Origin: Nocardioides sp.
GTDB lineage: Bacteria > Actinomycetota > Actinomycetes > Propionibacteriales > Nocardioidaceae
Direction: 5' to 3'
Assembly (NCBI GenBank): GCA_020636915.1
Contig: JACJWV010000003.1
Span: 309,397 to 373,396, forward strand
DNA: 64,000 nucleotides
The notes beneath the pieces were generated by a model. It was not told where the DNA came from and made no database searches. It saw only the letters and a program-made list of their open reading frames with translations. This document shows positions 53,006 to 61,805 of this stretch, one piece after another. The position numbers and the translations under genes were made by a program. Within the stretch, counting starts at the first letter, position 1. Every line of letters begins with the position of its first letter.

Positions 53006-54393
53006 CGGCGTGGCTTCCTTCTTCCGTCTTCCGGTTCCTGAGGAGGCGCGCCAGAGCCGTCTCGAAGGGCCAACGCGCGCAGCAGGCGCTCGGCCTTCCA
53101 GCGCGACTCCTCGTGCTCATCCTGCACCGTCGACCGGACGGTGATCCCGCCGCCGGTGCCCAGCTCGTAGCGGCCGTCGCCGGCAGTGGTCAGGCTGCGG
53201 ATCACCACGCCGAGGTCGGCACGGCCGTCGGCGGCGATCCACCCGAAGGCACCGGAGTAGGGCCCGCGCGGCGTCGACTCGACCTCCTCGATCACCTCCA
53301 TCGTGCGCAGCTTCGGCGCGCCGGTCATGGAGCCGGCCGGGAAGAGGGCGCGCAGCGCCTGCACGGTGGTGACGTCGTCACGCAGGTGGCCGCGGACGGT
53401 GCTCACCAGCTGGTGCACGGTCTCGTAGGACTCCACCGCCATCAGGCTCGGGACCACGACCGTCCCCGGGTCGCACACCATCGAGAGGTCGTTGCGCAGC
53501 AGGTCGACGATCATCAGGTTCTCCGCGCGGAACCTCGGGTCCTCGGCCAGCCGCCGCCGCTGCTCCTCGTCCTCCTGCGGAGTGGCGCCGCGCGGGGTCG
53601 TGCCCTTGATCGGCTTGGTCTCGACCGTGCGGTCGGCGCCGACGAGCGCGTAGCGCTCGGGGCTGCTGCTCAGCAGCCACGCCCGCGCCCCGGGCACGTC
53701 GTGCTGGAGGAACCCGGCGTACGGCGCGGGGTTGAGCTCGCGCAGCCGCAGGTAGGTCGTCAGCGGGTCGGCCGGGCTCTCCACCTCCACCCGGTAGGTG
53801 AGGTTGACCTCGTAGGTGTTGCCGGCGTGCAGGTGCTCCTGGACGCGGTCGAAGGCGGCGGCGTAGGCGGGCGGCGGGATCTCGTCGGGCGCGTGGGCGG
53901 GCGGCGGAGTTTTGTCGGCCGGCCGACGAAATCCGACCCGGGACGACAAAGCTTCGTCGTCCCGCCGCGGGTTCTGTCGGCCGGCCGACGAAACTCGCGG
54001 CGGCGGCGGGTGCTCGAAGAACCGGACCTCCCGCGGCCGCATCCACACCGCATCGGGCAGCGCGCCCGGTACGTCGGCGCCGACCGTGGCGGGCAGGTCG
54101 GTCCGGCACGCGTACCCGAGGTAGCCCACCCAGTGGTCCGCGGGCGACCCCGCGGCCAGCTCGGCCTCGAGCACGGCGAAGACGTCGTCGCCGACGACCT
54201 CGGCCCGCCCGTCGGCGTGCCGGGTCACCGCGCCGGTGGTCGCGGACCAGCTGAGCGAGACGTCGTCGTCCTCGAGCCAGCCGACCATCGACCGGCGGCC
54301 CGACCACTCCCGCGCGCCGCCACCGTCGAGCCAGAAGCAGCGCGGGTTCTCCGCCGCGACCGAGCGGAAGAAGGCGACCGGATCGGTCGTCAT
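53002..54393 (-). CDS. pabB: Aminodeoxychorismate synthase component I with embedded repeat
   Basis: A 463-residue chorismate-binding enzyme; with PabA it makes 4-amino-4-deoxychorismate for folate. Key motifs are KPIKGT, MIVDLLRNDLSMVCDPG, FPAGSMTGAPK and SGAFGWIAADG. Residues about 134-162 do not belong to the family: they are encoded by a palindromic repeat (53909-53994) that reads through in frame and introduces an arginine- and serine-rich, probably exposed loop between the N-terminal part and FDRVQEHLHAGNTYEVNLTY. All catalytic motifs lie outside it, so the enzyme may remain active. The start overlaps pabA by four bases. Confidence 0.86.
   Translation of the reverse strand: MTTDPVAFFRSVAAENPRCFWLDGGGAREWSGRRSMVGWLEDDDVSLSWSATTGAVTRHADGRAEVVGDDVFAVLEAELAAGSPADHWVGYLGYACRTDLPATVGADVPGALPDAVWMRPREVRFFEHPPPPRVSSAGRQNPRRDDEALSSRVGFRRPADKTPPPAHAPDEIPPPAYAAAFDRVQEHLHAGNTYEVNLTYRVEVESPADPLTTYLRLRELNPAPYAGFLQHDVPGARAWLLSSSPERYALVGADRTVETKPIKGTTPRGATPQEDEEQRRRLAEDPRFRAENLMIVDLLRNDLSMVCDPGTVVVPSLMAVESYETVHQLVSTVRGHLRDDVTTVQALRALFPAGSMTGAPKLRTMEVIEEVESTPRGPYSGAFGWIAADGRADLGVVIRSLTTAGDGRYELGTGGGITVRSTVQDEHEESRWKAERLLRALALRDGSGAPPQEPEDGRRKPRR
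53909..53994. repeat. Palindromic repeat inserted in frame within pabB
   Basis: Two copies of TCGGCCGGCCGA (near 53915 and 53979) flank a central palindrome GGGACGACAAAGCTTCGTCG. Bases 53911-53969 match the intergenic copy at 14395-14453 with one difference. The pabB frame stays open across it. The boundaries are judged from the end of similarity to the other copy and from symmetry. Confidence 0.88.
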
Positions 54394-54956
54394 GCCAGCC
54401 CCAGGAAGTTGGCCACGAGCAGGGCCCCGTGCTCGGACAGGATCGACTCGGGGTGGAACTGCACGCCCTCCAGCGGCAGGTCGCGGTGCCGCACCCCCAT
54501 CACCACGCCGTCGGCCGACGCGATCACCTCCAGGCAGTCGGGGACGACCAGCGCGGCGAGCGAGTGGTAGCGCACCGCCGCGAACGGGTCGGGCAGGCCG
54601 GCCAGCACCCCGCGGCCGTCGTGGCTCACCAGCGCGACCTCGCCGTGCGCGGGCGCGACCCGGCCGACGGTGCCGCCGTACGTCGTCACCAGTCCCTGCA
54701 TGCCCAGGCACACCCCGAGCACCGGACGGGCGCCGCGGCGCAGCACCTCGCGCCCGACCGCGAAGTCGCGTGGGTCGTCGGGGTGGCCCGGCCCGGGCGA
54801 CAGCAGGACGTGGGAGTGGGCGAGGACCTCGTCGGCGGTGACCTCGTCGTGCTCGACCACGACCGGCAGCACGCCGGTGACCGCCGCGACGAGGTGCACG
54901 AGGTTCCAGGTGTAGGAGTCGTGGTGGTCGACCACGACCACGTCGGGCGCGGCCAC
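54390..54956 (-). CDS. pabA: Aminodeoxychorismate/anthranilate synthase glutamine amidotransferase
   Basis: A 188-residue class I glutamine amidotransferase that supplies ammonia to PabB. The oxyanion and nucleophile motifs are LLSPGPGHPDDP and PVLGVCLGMQG, and the His-Glu pair lies in GVQFHPESIL. GTG start, preceded by GGGAG. Overlaps pabB by four bases, so they are coupled. Because the trp enzyme encoded next door carries its own amidotransferase domain, this subunit is free to serve PabB alone. Confidence 0.88.
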   Translation of the reverse strand: MAAPDVVVVDHHDSYTWNLVHLVAAVTGVLPVVVEHDEVTADEVLAHSHVLLSPGPGHPDDPRDFAVGREVLRRGARPVLGVCLGMQGLVTTYGGTVGRVAPAHGEVALVSHDGRGVLAGLPDPFAAVRYHSLAALVVPDCLEVIASADGVVMGVRHRDLPLEGVQFHPESILSEHGALLVANFLGLA

Positions 54957-55011
54957 GGGGCAAGACTCCCAGAGAACGACGCAGGGAACCGGCGGGCCCG
55001 CAGACGGCGAA

Positions 55012-55049
55012 GGGCCCGATGAAGCTGGGGGGCAGTCTTCACCGGGCCC
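55012..55049. terminator. Hairpin terminator between trpEG and pabA
   Basis: GGGCCCG-TGAA and TTCA-CGGGCCC pair around a 14-base loop, 37 bases after the trpEG stop and 56 bases before the pabA start, on the same strand. It most likely ends trpEG; a regulatory role before pabA is possible but there is no leader peptide. Confidence 0.72.
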
Positions 55050-55085
55050 ACGAGCGGTCGCCCGCCGTTGTTGCCGTTCCTGAGC

Positions 55086-57071
55086 CTAGCCCTTCTCCGC
55101 GCCGGTGGGAGCCCGATCCAGGAGAAGCTCGACAACGATCTGGTGAAGCAGGTCGTAGCCGTGCTGGGTGAGGATCGACTCGGCGTGGAACTGGATGCCC
55201 CGGTAGTGCGGCCCGGCGACCAGGTGGATGTCACCGGTCTGGACGTCCGCCTCGACCCGCACCCCGTCGGGCACCCCGGACTCGCCGACCCGGCCGACGA
55301 AGGTGTTGTAGAAGCCGACCCGCTCGGTGCGCCCGTCGATGCTGACCGGCGACTGGGTGCCCTGGAAGACGATGTCCTTGTAGGCCAGCGGCAGGCCGAG
55401 GTGGTGGCAGAGCGCCTGGTGCCCCAGGCACACCGCGAGGAAGGGCCGCTCGGCCGCCATCAGCTCGGCGACGGCCGCGCGGAGCCGGGCCATCTTCGGG
55501 TCGTCCCCGTCGCGCGGGTCACCCGGGCCCGGGCCGACGATCACCAGGTCGAACCCGTCCAGGCAGCCGGGCACGTAGTCCTCGTGGCGTACGACGGTGG
55601 TCGTCATGCCGAGCACGCCGAGGACGTGGCGCAGCATGTTGACGAAGTCGTCCTCGCCGTCGAGGACCACCACGCTCATCCCCGCGAGCCGCGGGTCCGG
55701 CGGCGATCCGCCCTGGTCGGTGAGCCAGAAGGACGACAGCCGCCGGTTGCGGGCGTTGAGCGCCAGCAGCACGTCCTCGTCGTTGACCAGCTCGGCCACG
55801 TTGACGCTCGGCGTCGGCGCCGGCTCGACCAGGCCGAAGGCGCTGAGGATGCCGCCGGCCTTGGCGTGCGTCTCGGCGACCTCGTACGCCGGCTCGGAGT
55901 CGCGCACCAGCGTCGCCCCCGCGGTGACCGTGAGCCGGCCGTCCAGACCGACGTCGGCGGTGCGGATGACGATCGGGCTGTCCACGACGGGCCCGCCCGC
56001 GGCGTCCCGGCCGAGGATCGCGAGCGCGGCGCCGTAGTAGCCCCGCCCCTCGGTCTCGTACTGCTTGATCAGGCGGCAGGCGTTCTCCACCGGCGACCCG
56101 GTGACCGTGGCGGCGTACATCGTGTCCCGCAGCACCTCGCGCGGGTCGCGGCTCGTCCGGCCGGCAAGGAGGTACTCGGTGTGGATCAGGCGCGACATCG
56201 GCTTCAGGAACGGGCCGAGGACCTGGCCACCCTCCTGGCAGATGTCGCACATCATCTTCAGCTCCTCGTCGACGACCATGAAGAGCTCGTAGATCTCCTT
56301 CTCGTCGTGGAGGAACTCCAGCAGCCGCCCGCGCAGGTCGTCCCCGGTGGTCGAGCCCGTCGAGCCCGTCGAGCCCGTCGAGCCCGTCGAGGCTCGCGGC
56401 AGCCGGAAGGTGCCGCTGATCGGGTTCATCCGCACGTCGCCGTCGTGGATGGTCACGTGCCGCTCGGGACTGGCGCCGATGAGGTAGCGGTCACCGGTGA
56501 AGAAGACGAAGGTCCAGTAGGCGCCGCGCTCGCGCTCGAGGAGCCGGCGGAAGACCGCCAGCGCCTTGTCGGCGCCCCAGTCGGCGACGGTCGCGCGGTA
56601 GTGGCGGCCGACGACGAGGTTGGCGCCCTCGCCCTGCCCGATCTCGTCCTCGATGATGGCGCCGACGAGCCCGGCGTACTCCTCGTCGCCGGTCTCGAAC
56701 CCGCCGCGGTCGGCGAACTCGATCGGGACGTCGTCGATGGCGTCCATCACCTCGGCGACCGAGAACTCCAGCTCGGTCTCGACGTCGACCACGACCAGCG
56801 GGGTGCCGTCGTCGTGGGCCTCGAAGCCGCGCTCGCGGACCTGCCGGAACGGGACGGCGAGCAGCCGGTCCGCGATGTGCCCGGCCTCCGGGACCCCGTC
56901 GGCGAGCGGGACGTCGAGGATCGACTCGACCACGCTGCGCCGGCCACCGACGACACCGACCGTGTCCCGGTCGCCGGCCCGCGTCGACCGCCGGATGATC
57001 GCCCAGGCCTCGTGCCCCTGGACGGCCGCGATGGCTTCCCGGGCAGAGGGCTTCGTGGGCGACTCGGTCAT
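55086..57071 (-). CDS. Fused anthranilate synthase TrpE-TrpG (PhzE type)
   Basis: A 661-residue fusion: residues 1-440 are the chorismate-using synthase (MNPISGTFRL, FMVVDEELKMMCDICQEGG, YAATVTGSPVENACRLI, GYYGAALAILG) and 465-661 the amidotransferase (IVGPGPGDPRDG, LAVCLGHQALCHHLG, GIQFHAESILTQHG). The order and motifs are those of PhzE-like anthranilate synthases, and with no phenazine genes around it probably serves tryptophan synthesis. A 9-base repeat at 56351-56386 adds a Gly-Ser-Thr run (about residues 226-242) in a surface loop after SGTFRLP. Confidence 0.88.
   Translation of the reverse strand: MTESPTKPSAREAIAAVQGHEAWAIIRRSTRAGDRDTVGVVGGRRSVVESILDVPLADGVPEAGHIADRLLAVPFRQVRERGFEAHDDGTPLVVVDVETELEFSVAEVMDAIDDVPIEFADRGGFETGDEEYAGLVGAIIEDEIGQGEGANLVVGRHYRATVADWGADKALAVFRRLLERERGAYWTFVFFTGDRYLIGASPERHVTIHDGDVRMNPISGTFRLPRASTGSTGSTGSTGSTTGDDLRGRLLEFLHDEKEIYELFMVVDEELKMMCDICQEGGQVLGPFLKPMSRLIHTEYLLAGRTSRDPREVLRDTMYAATVTGSPVENACRLIKQYETEGRGYYGAALAILGRDAAGGPVVDSPIVIRTADVGLDGRLTVTAGATLVRDSEPAYEVAETHAKAGGILSAFGLVEPAPTPSVNVAELVNDEDVLLALNARNRRLSSFWLTDQGGSPPDPRLAGMSVVVLDGEDDFVNMLRHVLGVLGMTTTVVRHEDYVPGCLDGFDLVIVGPGPGDPRDGDDPKMARLRAAVAELMAAERPFLAVCLGHQALCHHLGLPLAYKDIVFQGTQSPVSIDGRTERVGFYNTFVGRVGESGVPDGVRVEADVQTGDIHLVAGPHYRGIQFHAESILTQHGYDLLHQIVVELLLDRAPTGAEKG
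56347..56395. repeat. 9-bp tandem repeat inside the trpE domain
   Basis: Four exact copies of TCGAGCCCG begin at 56351, followed by a degenerate fifth at 56387. Because the unit is nine bases, gain or loss of copies keeps the frame and only changes the length of a Gly-Ser-Thr loop. Confidence 0.85.
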
Positions 57072-57087
57072 GGACAGAGCCTAGGGC

Positions 57088-58641
57088 TCAGCCCAGGCGC
57101 AGCCGGAAGGTGTCCGCGACGCAGCCGCGCAGCACCACGTTGCCGAGGTGGTGGGTACGGCGCAGGTGGGTGATGCCGGTGGTGCGGACCCGCTCGTCGG
57201 CGAACCGACCGGGGACCCACACCCGGAGCGCGCAGCGCTTCGCCCCGGCGGTGTGCCGCCCGGCGAGCTCGAAGGCGCCGGTGCGGCCGTCGGACGTCAG
57301 GGTGGTGGTCCGGCCCGGCACCGCGCGCGGGACCGGCCGCGACAGCACGTCCCCGAAGGCCGGGTCGACCGGCTGGGCCACCTGGTCGGGACAGGTGTAG
57401 CGGACCAGGCTCGGCGAGACGGGCGCCGGCTCGCCGCCGGGGTGCCCGGTCATGTGCGGGTCGCCGCAGGCCTGCTTCCAGTCCCACCACGCCCCGCCGT
57501 ACCCGTAGCGGTCCTCGGCGGCGGCGTACCGCTCGATCTCGTCGGAGGCGTCGACCGGCTGGTCCGGCCAGAACCCCCACTCGCCCGACCACACCGTGAC
57601 GCCGTACGACGCCGCCGTGGTCCTCGCGCTCTCGAACCCCTCCTTGATGGTGTTCGGCGAGAGCGACTCGGCGTAGATGTGGGGGGCGAAGACGAGGTTG
57701 CGGTCCTTCGTGAACCGCTCCGGCGTGGTCCAGGTGCCGAAGGCCGACCACAGCACGTTGGGCTCGAAGAAGACGATGTGGGAGAACCCGCCCCCGGCGC
57801 GCTCCCCGGCACGGATCGCGCGGATCGCGCGACCGTAGAAGGCGCCGAGGTCGGCGTCGTTGTCGGCCGCGGTCCCGAAGCCGGGCTCGTTGAGCAGGTC
57901 GTAGCCGGCCACGGTGCTGTCGTCGGCGAAGTCGCGCGCCAGCCGTCCCCAGGTGCGGACCAGCTCGGTCTGGATGCCGTCGGTGTCGTCGTAGAAGTGC
58001 TGCCACGCGTGCCGGACCGCGGGCGCCGTCTCCCGCTCGCCCGGGCGGCAGGTCGACGCGCCGTCGGTGATCGTCGCCCACGCCGGGGCACCGTCCCACC
58101 CGTTGTTGGGGAACGTGCCGGCGGGGCAGGTCACGTCCTGCGGGGTGTCGACCGCGATGCCCCAGGCGTCCTGGTGCATGTCGAGCACGACGTAGAGGCC
58201 GTACGACGCCGCCCAGTCCACCGCCTGCCGGATCCGGGCGACGTACGCGGTGTCGTAGGCGCCGCGGGTCGGCTCGAGCGCCGACCAGCTGACGATCAGC
58301 CGCACGCTGTTGAAGCCGAGCTGCGCGATGTCGTGGAAGTCGGCGCGGGTCAGCGGGACGGTGGGCGCGAGGTCGGGGTTGGCCTGGAAGTACTCACCGA
58401 GCTGGTTGACGTTGACCCCGCGGAGCAGCACGGTCGCGCCGCGGGCGTCGACGACGGCCGCCCGGGCGCCGCTCGTGGCGTGCAGGCGGGGCAGCGCGCG
58501 GTCGGGGGTCCCTGCTCCGGCTGCGGGGTTCGCGGGGGCCGCGGGGGCCGCGGCGGTCGCGGGCGCCACGGCGGTCAGGCCCGTCGCTCCCGTCAGGACG
58601 GCGAGCAGTGACGTGACGAGGGCGATCAGCAGGCGTGGCAC
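57088..58641 (-). CDS. Secreted glycoside hydrolase family 5 (endoglycoceramidase-like)
   Basis: A 517-residue exported enzyme with a signal peptide (about 1-31, ending ATAAA) and an alanine-rich linker. The GH5 barrel shows LLRGVNVNQLG, FNSVRLIVSWSALEP, the acid/base glutamate in YDLLNEPGFG and nucleophile glutamate in WSGEWGFWPD. A C-terminal beta domain of about 110 residues follows, with VRYTCPDQV and two cysteines. The set of motifs resembles endoglycoceramidase and related GH5 groups, but the glycan or lipid substrate is a guess. ATG start; single gene. Confidence 0.87.
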   Translation of the reverse strand: MPRLLIALVTSLLAVLTGATGLTAVAPATAAAPAAPANPAAGAGTPDRALPRLHATSGARAAVVDARGATVLLRGVNVNQLGEYFQANPDLAPTVPLTRADFHDIAQLGFNSVRLIVSWSALEPTRGAYDTAYVARIRQAVDWAASYGLYVVLDMHQDAWGIAVDTPQDVTCPAGTFPNNGWDGAPAWATITDGASTCRPGERETAPAVRHAWQHFYDDTDGIQTELVRTWGRLARDFADDSTVAGYDLLNEPGFGTAADNDADLGAFYGRAIRAIRAGERAGGGFSHIVFFEPNVLWSAFGTWTTPERFTKDRNLVFAPHIYAESLSPNTIKEGFESARTTAASYGVTVWSGEWGFWPDQPVDASDEIERYAAAEDRYGYGGAWWDWKQACGDPHMTGHPGGEPAPVSPSLVRYTCPDQVAQPVDPAFGDVLSRPVPRAVPGRTTTLTSDGRTGAFELAGRHTAGAKRCALRVWVPGRFADERVRTTGITHLRRTHHLGNVVLRGCVADTFRLRLG

Positions 58642-58735
58642 GGCCGGAGCCTAGAACGCCGTCCGAAGCGGGGGACCCGATTCAGGGGTTTCTTGCCCGA
58701 CCCTCAGCGTGCTGTGGCGTCGCCCGGCCCGGCCG

Positions 58736-60913
58736 TCAGGAGACGGTCGTGAGCAGCTGGGTGGCGCGGGTGAGCACGACGTAGAGCGTCGCCCGGCCGG
58801 TGGCGGACTCGTCCTCGATCTCCTGCGGCCGGACGACGACGATCCCGTCGAACTCCAGGCCCTTGGTGTCCAGGCCGGTGAGCACGACGACCCGGTCGTC
58901 GCCGGACGGCGCCACCGAGGAGTCGATCGCCGCGCGGGCACCGGGGGCGTCGTCGGCGAGCTCGGGCCAGGAGGACAACCACGCGTTGACGTCGGATCGG
59001 CGGGCGACGGGTACGACGATGCCGACCGTGCCCGCGACCTGCGACGCCATCGCGAGCACCGCCTCGCGGGTCGCCGCCTCGAGGTCGGCGACGTCCTCGA
59101 CGACGGTCGGCTCGACACCGGTCGAGCGCACCGCGGTCGGGAGGTCGGCGTCGAGGCCGACCCGCTCGGCGTACTCCGCCGCGTGGGCGTAGATCTCGGC
59201 GGAGTTGCGGTAGTTGGTCGAGAGGTGGAACTCGTGCACGTCCTTGCCCTCGAGCGCCGCAGCCCGGGCCGCCTCCGCCTCGGCCGGCACCGGCCACGAG
59301 GACTGGGCGGGGTCGCCGACGATCGTCCACGACGCCGTACGACCGCGGCGGCCGACCATCCGCCACTGCATCGGCGTGAGGTCCTGCGCCTCGTCGACGA
59401 GCACGTGGGCGTAGACGTCGTCCTCGATCTTGTGCGTCGGCGGCGCCCACCCGCGACCCGCGGGTGCGAACTCGCGGTCGGCCGCGGTGAACAGCTCCTG
59501 GATGTCGATGCCGCCCTCGAGCAGGCCGGTCTCGTCGAGGTCGCGCTCGTCGTCGGTGCGGGCGGGCACGTCCCCGATCGCGTAGCGCAGGTCGTCGAGC
59601 AGCGGGACGTCCTCGACCGAGAGGTCGGCGGACGCCCACGACTTCGACAGCAGCCGCTGCTCCTCCGGGCCGAGCACGCCCTCGGCCACGCGGGACAGGA
59701 ACTCCGGCTCGCGCAGCCACGCGAAGACGTCGGTCGCCGCGAGCGGCGGCCACCAGGCGGCGGCGAAGTCGAGGAACGACTGGTTCGACAGCATCTCGTC
59801 GTCGAAGGCCTCACGTCCCCGCTCGCGACCGCGCTCACCGCGGACCTGGCGCCACATGGCGTCGAGCAGCGCGTTCGGGACGCGCGGCAGCTGGCGGTTG
59901 CGACGGCCCTGGGACATCAGGTGCCGGCGCAGGTTCCCCAGCAGCTGCCGGTCGAGCACGATCGTGTCGTCGCGCCAGAAGATGCGGAACTCCCGCGGCG
60001 CGCCCGGGGCCTGCTGGCGGGCCGTGCGCCGCATCAGCTCGGCCATCCGGGCCGAGCCCTTCACGTCGGCGACAGCCGGCTCGTCGTGCCGGGTCGCGCG
60101 GACGCCCTCGACGACCTCGCCCAGCGACCGCAGCGCGACCGCGGTCTCGCCGAGGCTCGGCAGCACCCGCTCGATGTAGCGCATGAAGACGCCGCTCGGG
60201 CCGATGATCAGCACGCCGCCGCTCTCGTAGCGCCGGCGGTCGGTGTAGAGCAGGAACGCGGCGCGGTGCAGGGCCACCACGGTCTTGCCCGTGCCCGGCC
60301 CGCCGGAGATCGCGACGACCCCCTTGCCGGGAGCCCGGATCGCCTTGTCCTGCTCGGCCTGGATGGTGGCGACGATCGAGTGCATCGACCGGTCGCGGGC
60401 GCGGGAGAGCTGCGCCATCAGCGCGCCCTCGCCGACGATCGGCAGCGAGGTCTCGGCCTCCGCGTCGAGCAGCTCGTCCTCGACCCCGACGACGGTCGGT
60501 CCCGAGGAGCGCAGCACCCGCCGGCGTACGACGTCGTGCGGCTCGGCCGCGGTGGCCTGGTAGAACACGGCGGCCGCCGGGGCGCGCCAGTCGATCAGCA
60601 GCGAGTCGCGGTTGGCGTCGCGCAGGCCGATCCGCCCGATGTAGCGCGGCTCGGGGTCGACCTCCTCACGCAGGTCCAGGCGCCCGAAGACCAGCCCCTC
60701 GTGCGCGGCGTCGAGCTGGGCGATGCGGCGCGCGGCCTGGTAGACCATCGCGTCCCGCTCGACCAGACCACCCTCGTGCCCGAGCCGACCGCGGCTGTGT
60801 CCCTCCTGGGCGAGCGCGGCAGCGGCCCGGGCCGACTCCCCCAGCTGCACGTAGACCCGATCCACGAACGCCTGCTCGGCAGCGATCTCTCGCTCCACCA
60901 GCTCTTCCGACAA
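58736..60913 (-). CDS. HelD-like RNA polymerase-recycling ATPase (UvrD/Rep superfamily)
   Basis: A 725-residue SF1 helicase-like protein of the actinobacterial HelD group, which releases stalled RNA polymerase from DNA. An N-terminal coiled segment (SEELVEREIAAEQAFVDRVY) is followed by Walker A in SGGPGTGKTVVALHRAAFLLY, and conserved motifs HVLVDEAQDLTPMQW, GDPAQSSWP, NYRNSAEI and LDTKGLEFDGIVVV. The TTG at 60913 is preferred, with AGGGGAAG upstream and the usual N-terminal residues; the alternative TTG at 60955 would add 14 residues. Rifampicin tolerance is known for some relatives. Confidence 0.85.
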   Translation of the reverse strand: MSEELVEREIAAEQAFVDRVYVQLGESARAAAALAQEGHSRGRLGHEGGLVERDAMVYQAARRIAQLDAAHEGLVFGRLDLREEVDPEPRYIGRIGLRDANRDSLLIDWRAPAAAVFYQATAAEPHDVVRRRVLRSSGPTVVGVEDELLDAEAETSLPIVGEGALMAQLSRARDRSMHSIVATIQAEQDKAIRAPGKGVVAISGGPGTGKTVVALHRAAFLLYTDRRRYESGGVLIIGPSGVFMRYIERVLPSLGETAVALRSLGEVVEGVRATRHDEPAVADVKGSARMAELMRRTARQQAPGAPREFRIFWRDDTIVLDRQLLGNLRRHLMSQGRRNRQLPRVPNALLDAMWRQVRGERGRERGREAFDDEMLSNQSFLDFAAAWWPPLAATDVFAWLREPEFLSRVAEGVLGPEEQRLLSKSWASADLSVEDVPLLDDLRYAIGDVPARTDDERDLDETGLLEGGIDIQELFTAADREFAPAGRGWAPPTHKIEDDVYAHVLVDEAQDLTPMQWRMVGRRGRTASWTIVGDPAQSSWPVPAEAEAARAAALEGKDVHEFHLSTNYRNSAEIYAHAAEYAERVGLDADLPTAVRSTGVEPTVVEDVADLEAATREAVLAMASQVAGTVGIVVPVARRSDVNAWLSSWPELADDAPGARAAIDSSVAPSGDDRVVVLTGLDTKGLEFDGIVVVRPQEIEDESATGRATLYVVLTRATQLLTTVS

Positions 60914-60968
60914 CGCCTGTCTTCCCCTCGCACCTGCAATCTCGCAAGTCGACAAGCGTACCCGGCGG

Positions 60969-61745
60969 CTACTTCTTCCGGGTCAGGAACGCCGTCATCG
61001 CGGCCTTGGCCTCCTCCGAGGCGAACAGCCGCGCGGAGGTCTGGGCCATCTCGTCGCCGAGCGCGTCGATGCGGGCGACCAGGTCCCGGTTGAGGATCCG
61101 CTTGGACTCGCGCAGGCCCTGCGGCGCCCCGGTGGCCAGCGACGCGCAGACCCGGGCGACCTCGGCGTCGAGGTCGCCGGCCGGCACGGCGGTCGTCACC
61201 AGCCCGTACGCCGCCGCGGCGGCCCCGTCGAAGACCTCGCCGCCCAGCGTCGTCAGCGCCGCCGCCCGCGGCGTCATCCGGGCGTGCACCGTCAAGGAGA
61301 TGATGGCCGCGGCCAGCCCGAGCTTGACCTCGGTCAGCGCGAACGACGCCTCCTGCGCCGCGATCGCGACGTCCGCGGCGGCCACGATGCCGATGCCACC
61401 GGCACGGACCGGCCCGGGCACCCGGACCACCACCGGCTTGTCGAGGGTCGCGATCAGCCGCTGGAGCTCGACGATCCGGCGGGCACCCTCGTCCATCCCG
61501 CCGGTCGAGGCCTCGGACAGGTCGGCGCCGGAGCAGAAGACCCGGTCGGCGCTGGTGACCAGCAACACCCTCACGTCGTCGTCGGCCGCGGCGCGCTCGA
61601 TCCCGGCGAACAGCTCGGTGACGAGCTGGCGCGAGAGCGCGTTGCGGTTGTGGGGGGAGTCCAGGGTGAGCGTGGCGACCTGGTCGGCGGTCTCGTAGTG
61701 GACGAGCTCGGCCGGGGCGTCGGTGGTGTCGGGCATGGGAGGCAT
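60969..61745 (-). CDS. Enoyl-CoA hydratase/isomerase family protein
   Basis: A 258-residue crotonase-fold protein. The oxyanion-hole segments are RVFCSGADLSEAS and GPVRAGGIGIVAAADVAIA, and one catalytic glutamate lies in TEVKLGLAAAI. It could hydrate, isomerise or otherwise act on an acyl-CoA; the reaction is not defined. ATG 61745 or 61736 may be the start. Situated 56 bases from helD in the same direction. Confidence 0.82.
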   Translation of the reverse strand: MPPMPDTTDAPAELVHYETADQVATLTLDSPHNRNALSRQLVTELFAGIERAAADDDVRVLLVTSADRVFCSGADLSEASTGGMDEGARRIVELQRLIATLDKPVVVRVPGPVRAGGIGIVAAADVAIAAQEASFALTEVKLGLAAAIISLTVHARMTPRAAALTTLGGEVFDGAAAAAYGLVTTAVPAGDLDAEVARVCASLATGAPQGLRESKRILNRDLVARIDALGDEMAQTSARLFASEEAKAAMTAFLTRKK

Positions 61746-61805
61746 GGTGCCATCGGTGACACCCGCGGGTGGTGGGGTGTGACCGATCCGGCACCGCGCG
61801 GTCGT

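Noticed and set aside
53912..54124. Small genes antisense to pabB across the palindromic repeat
   Set aside because: Their residues come from the palindrome itself, which is open in several frames; no ribosome site or homologue is seen.
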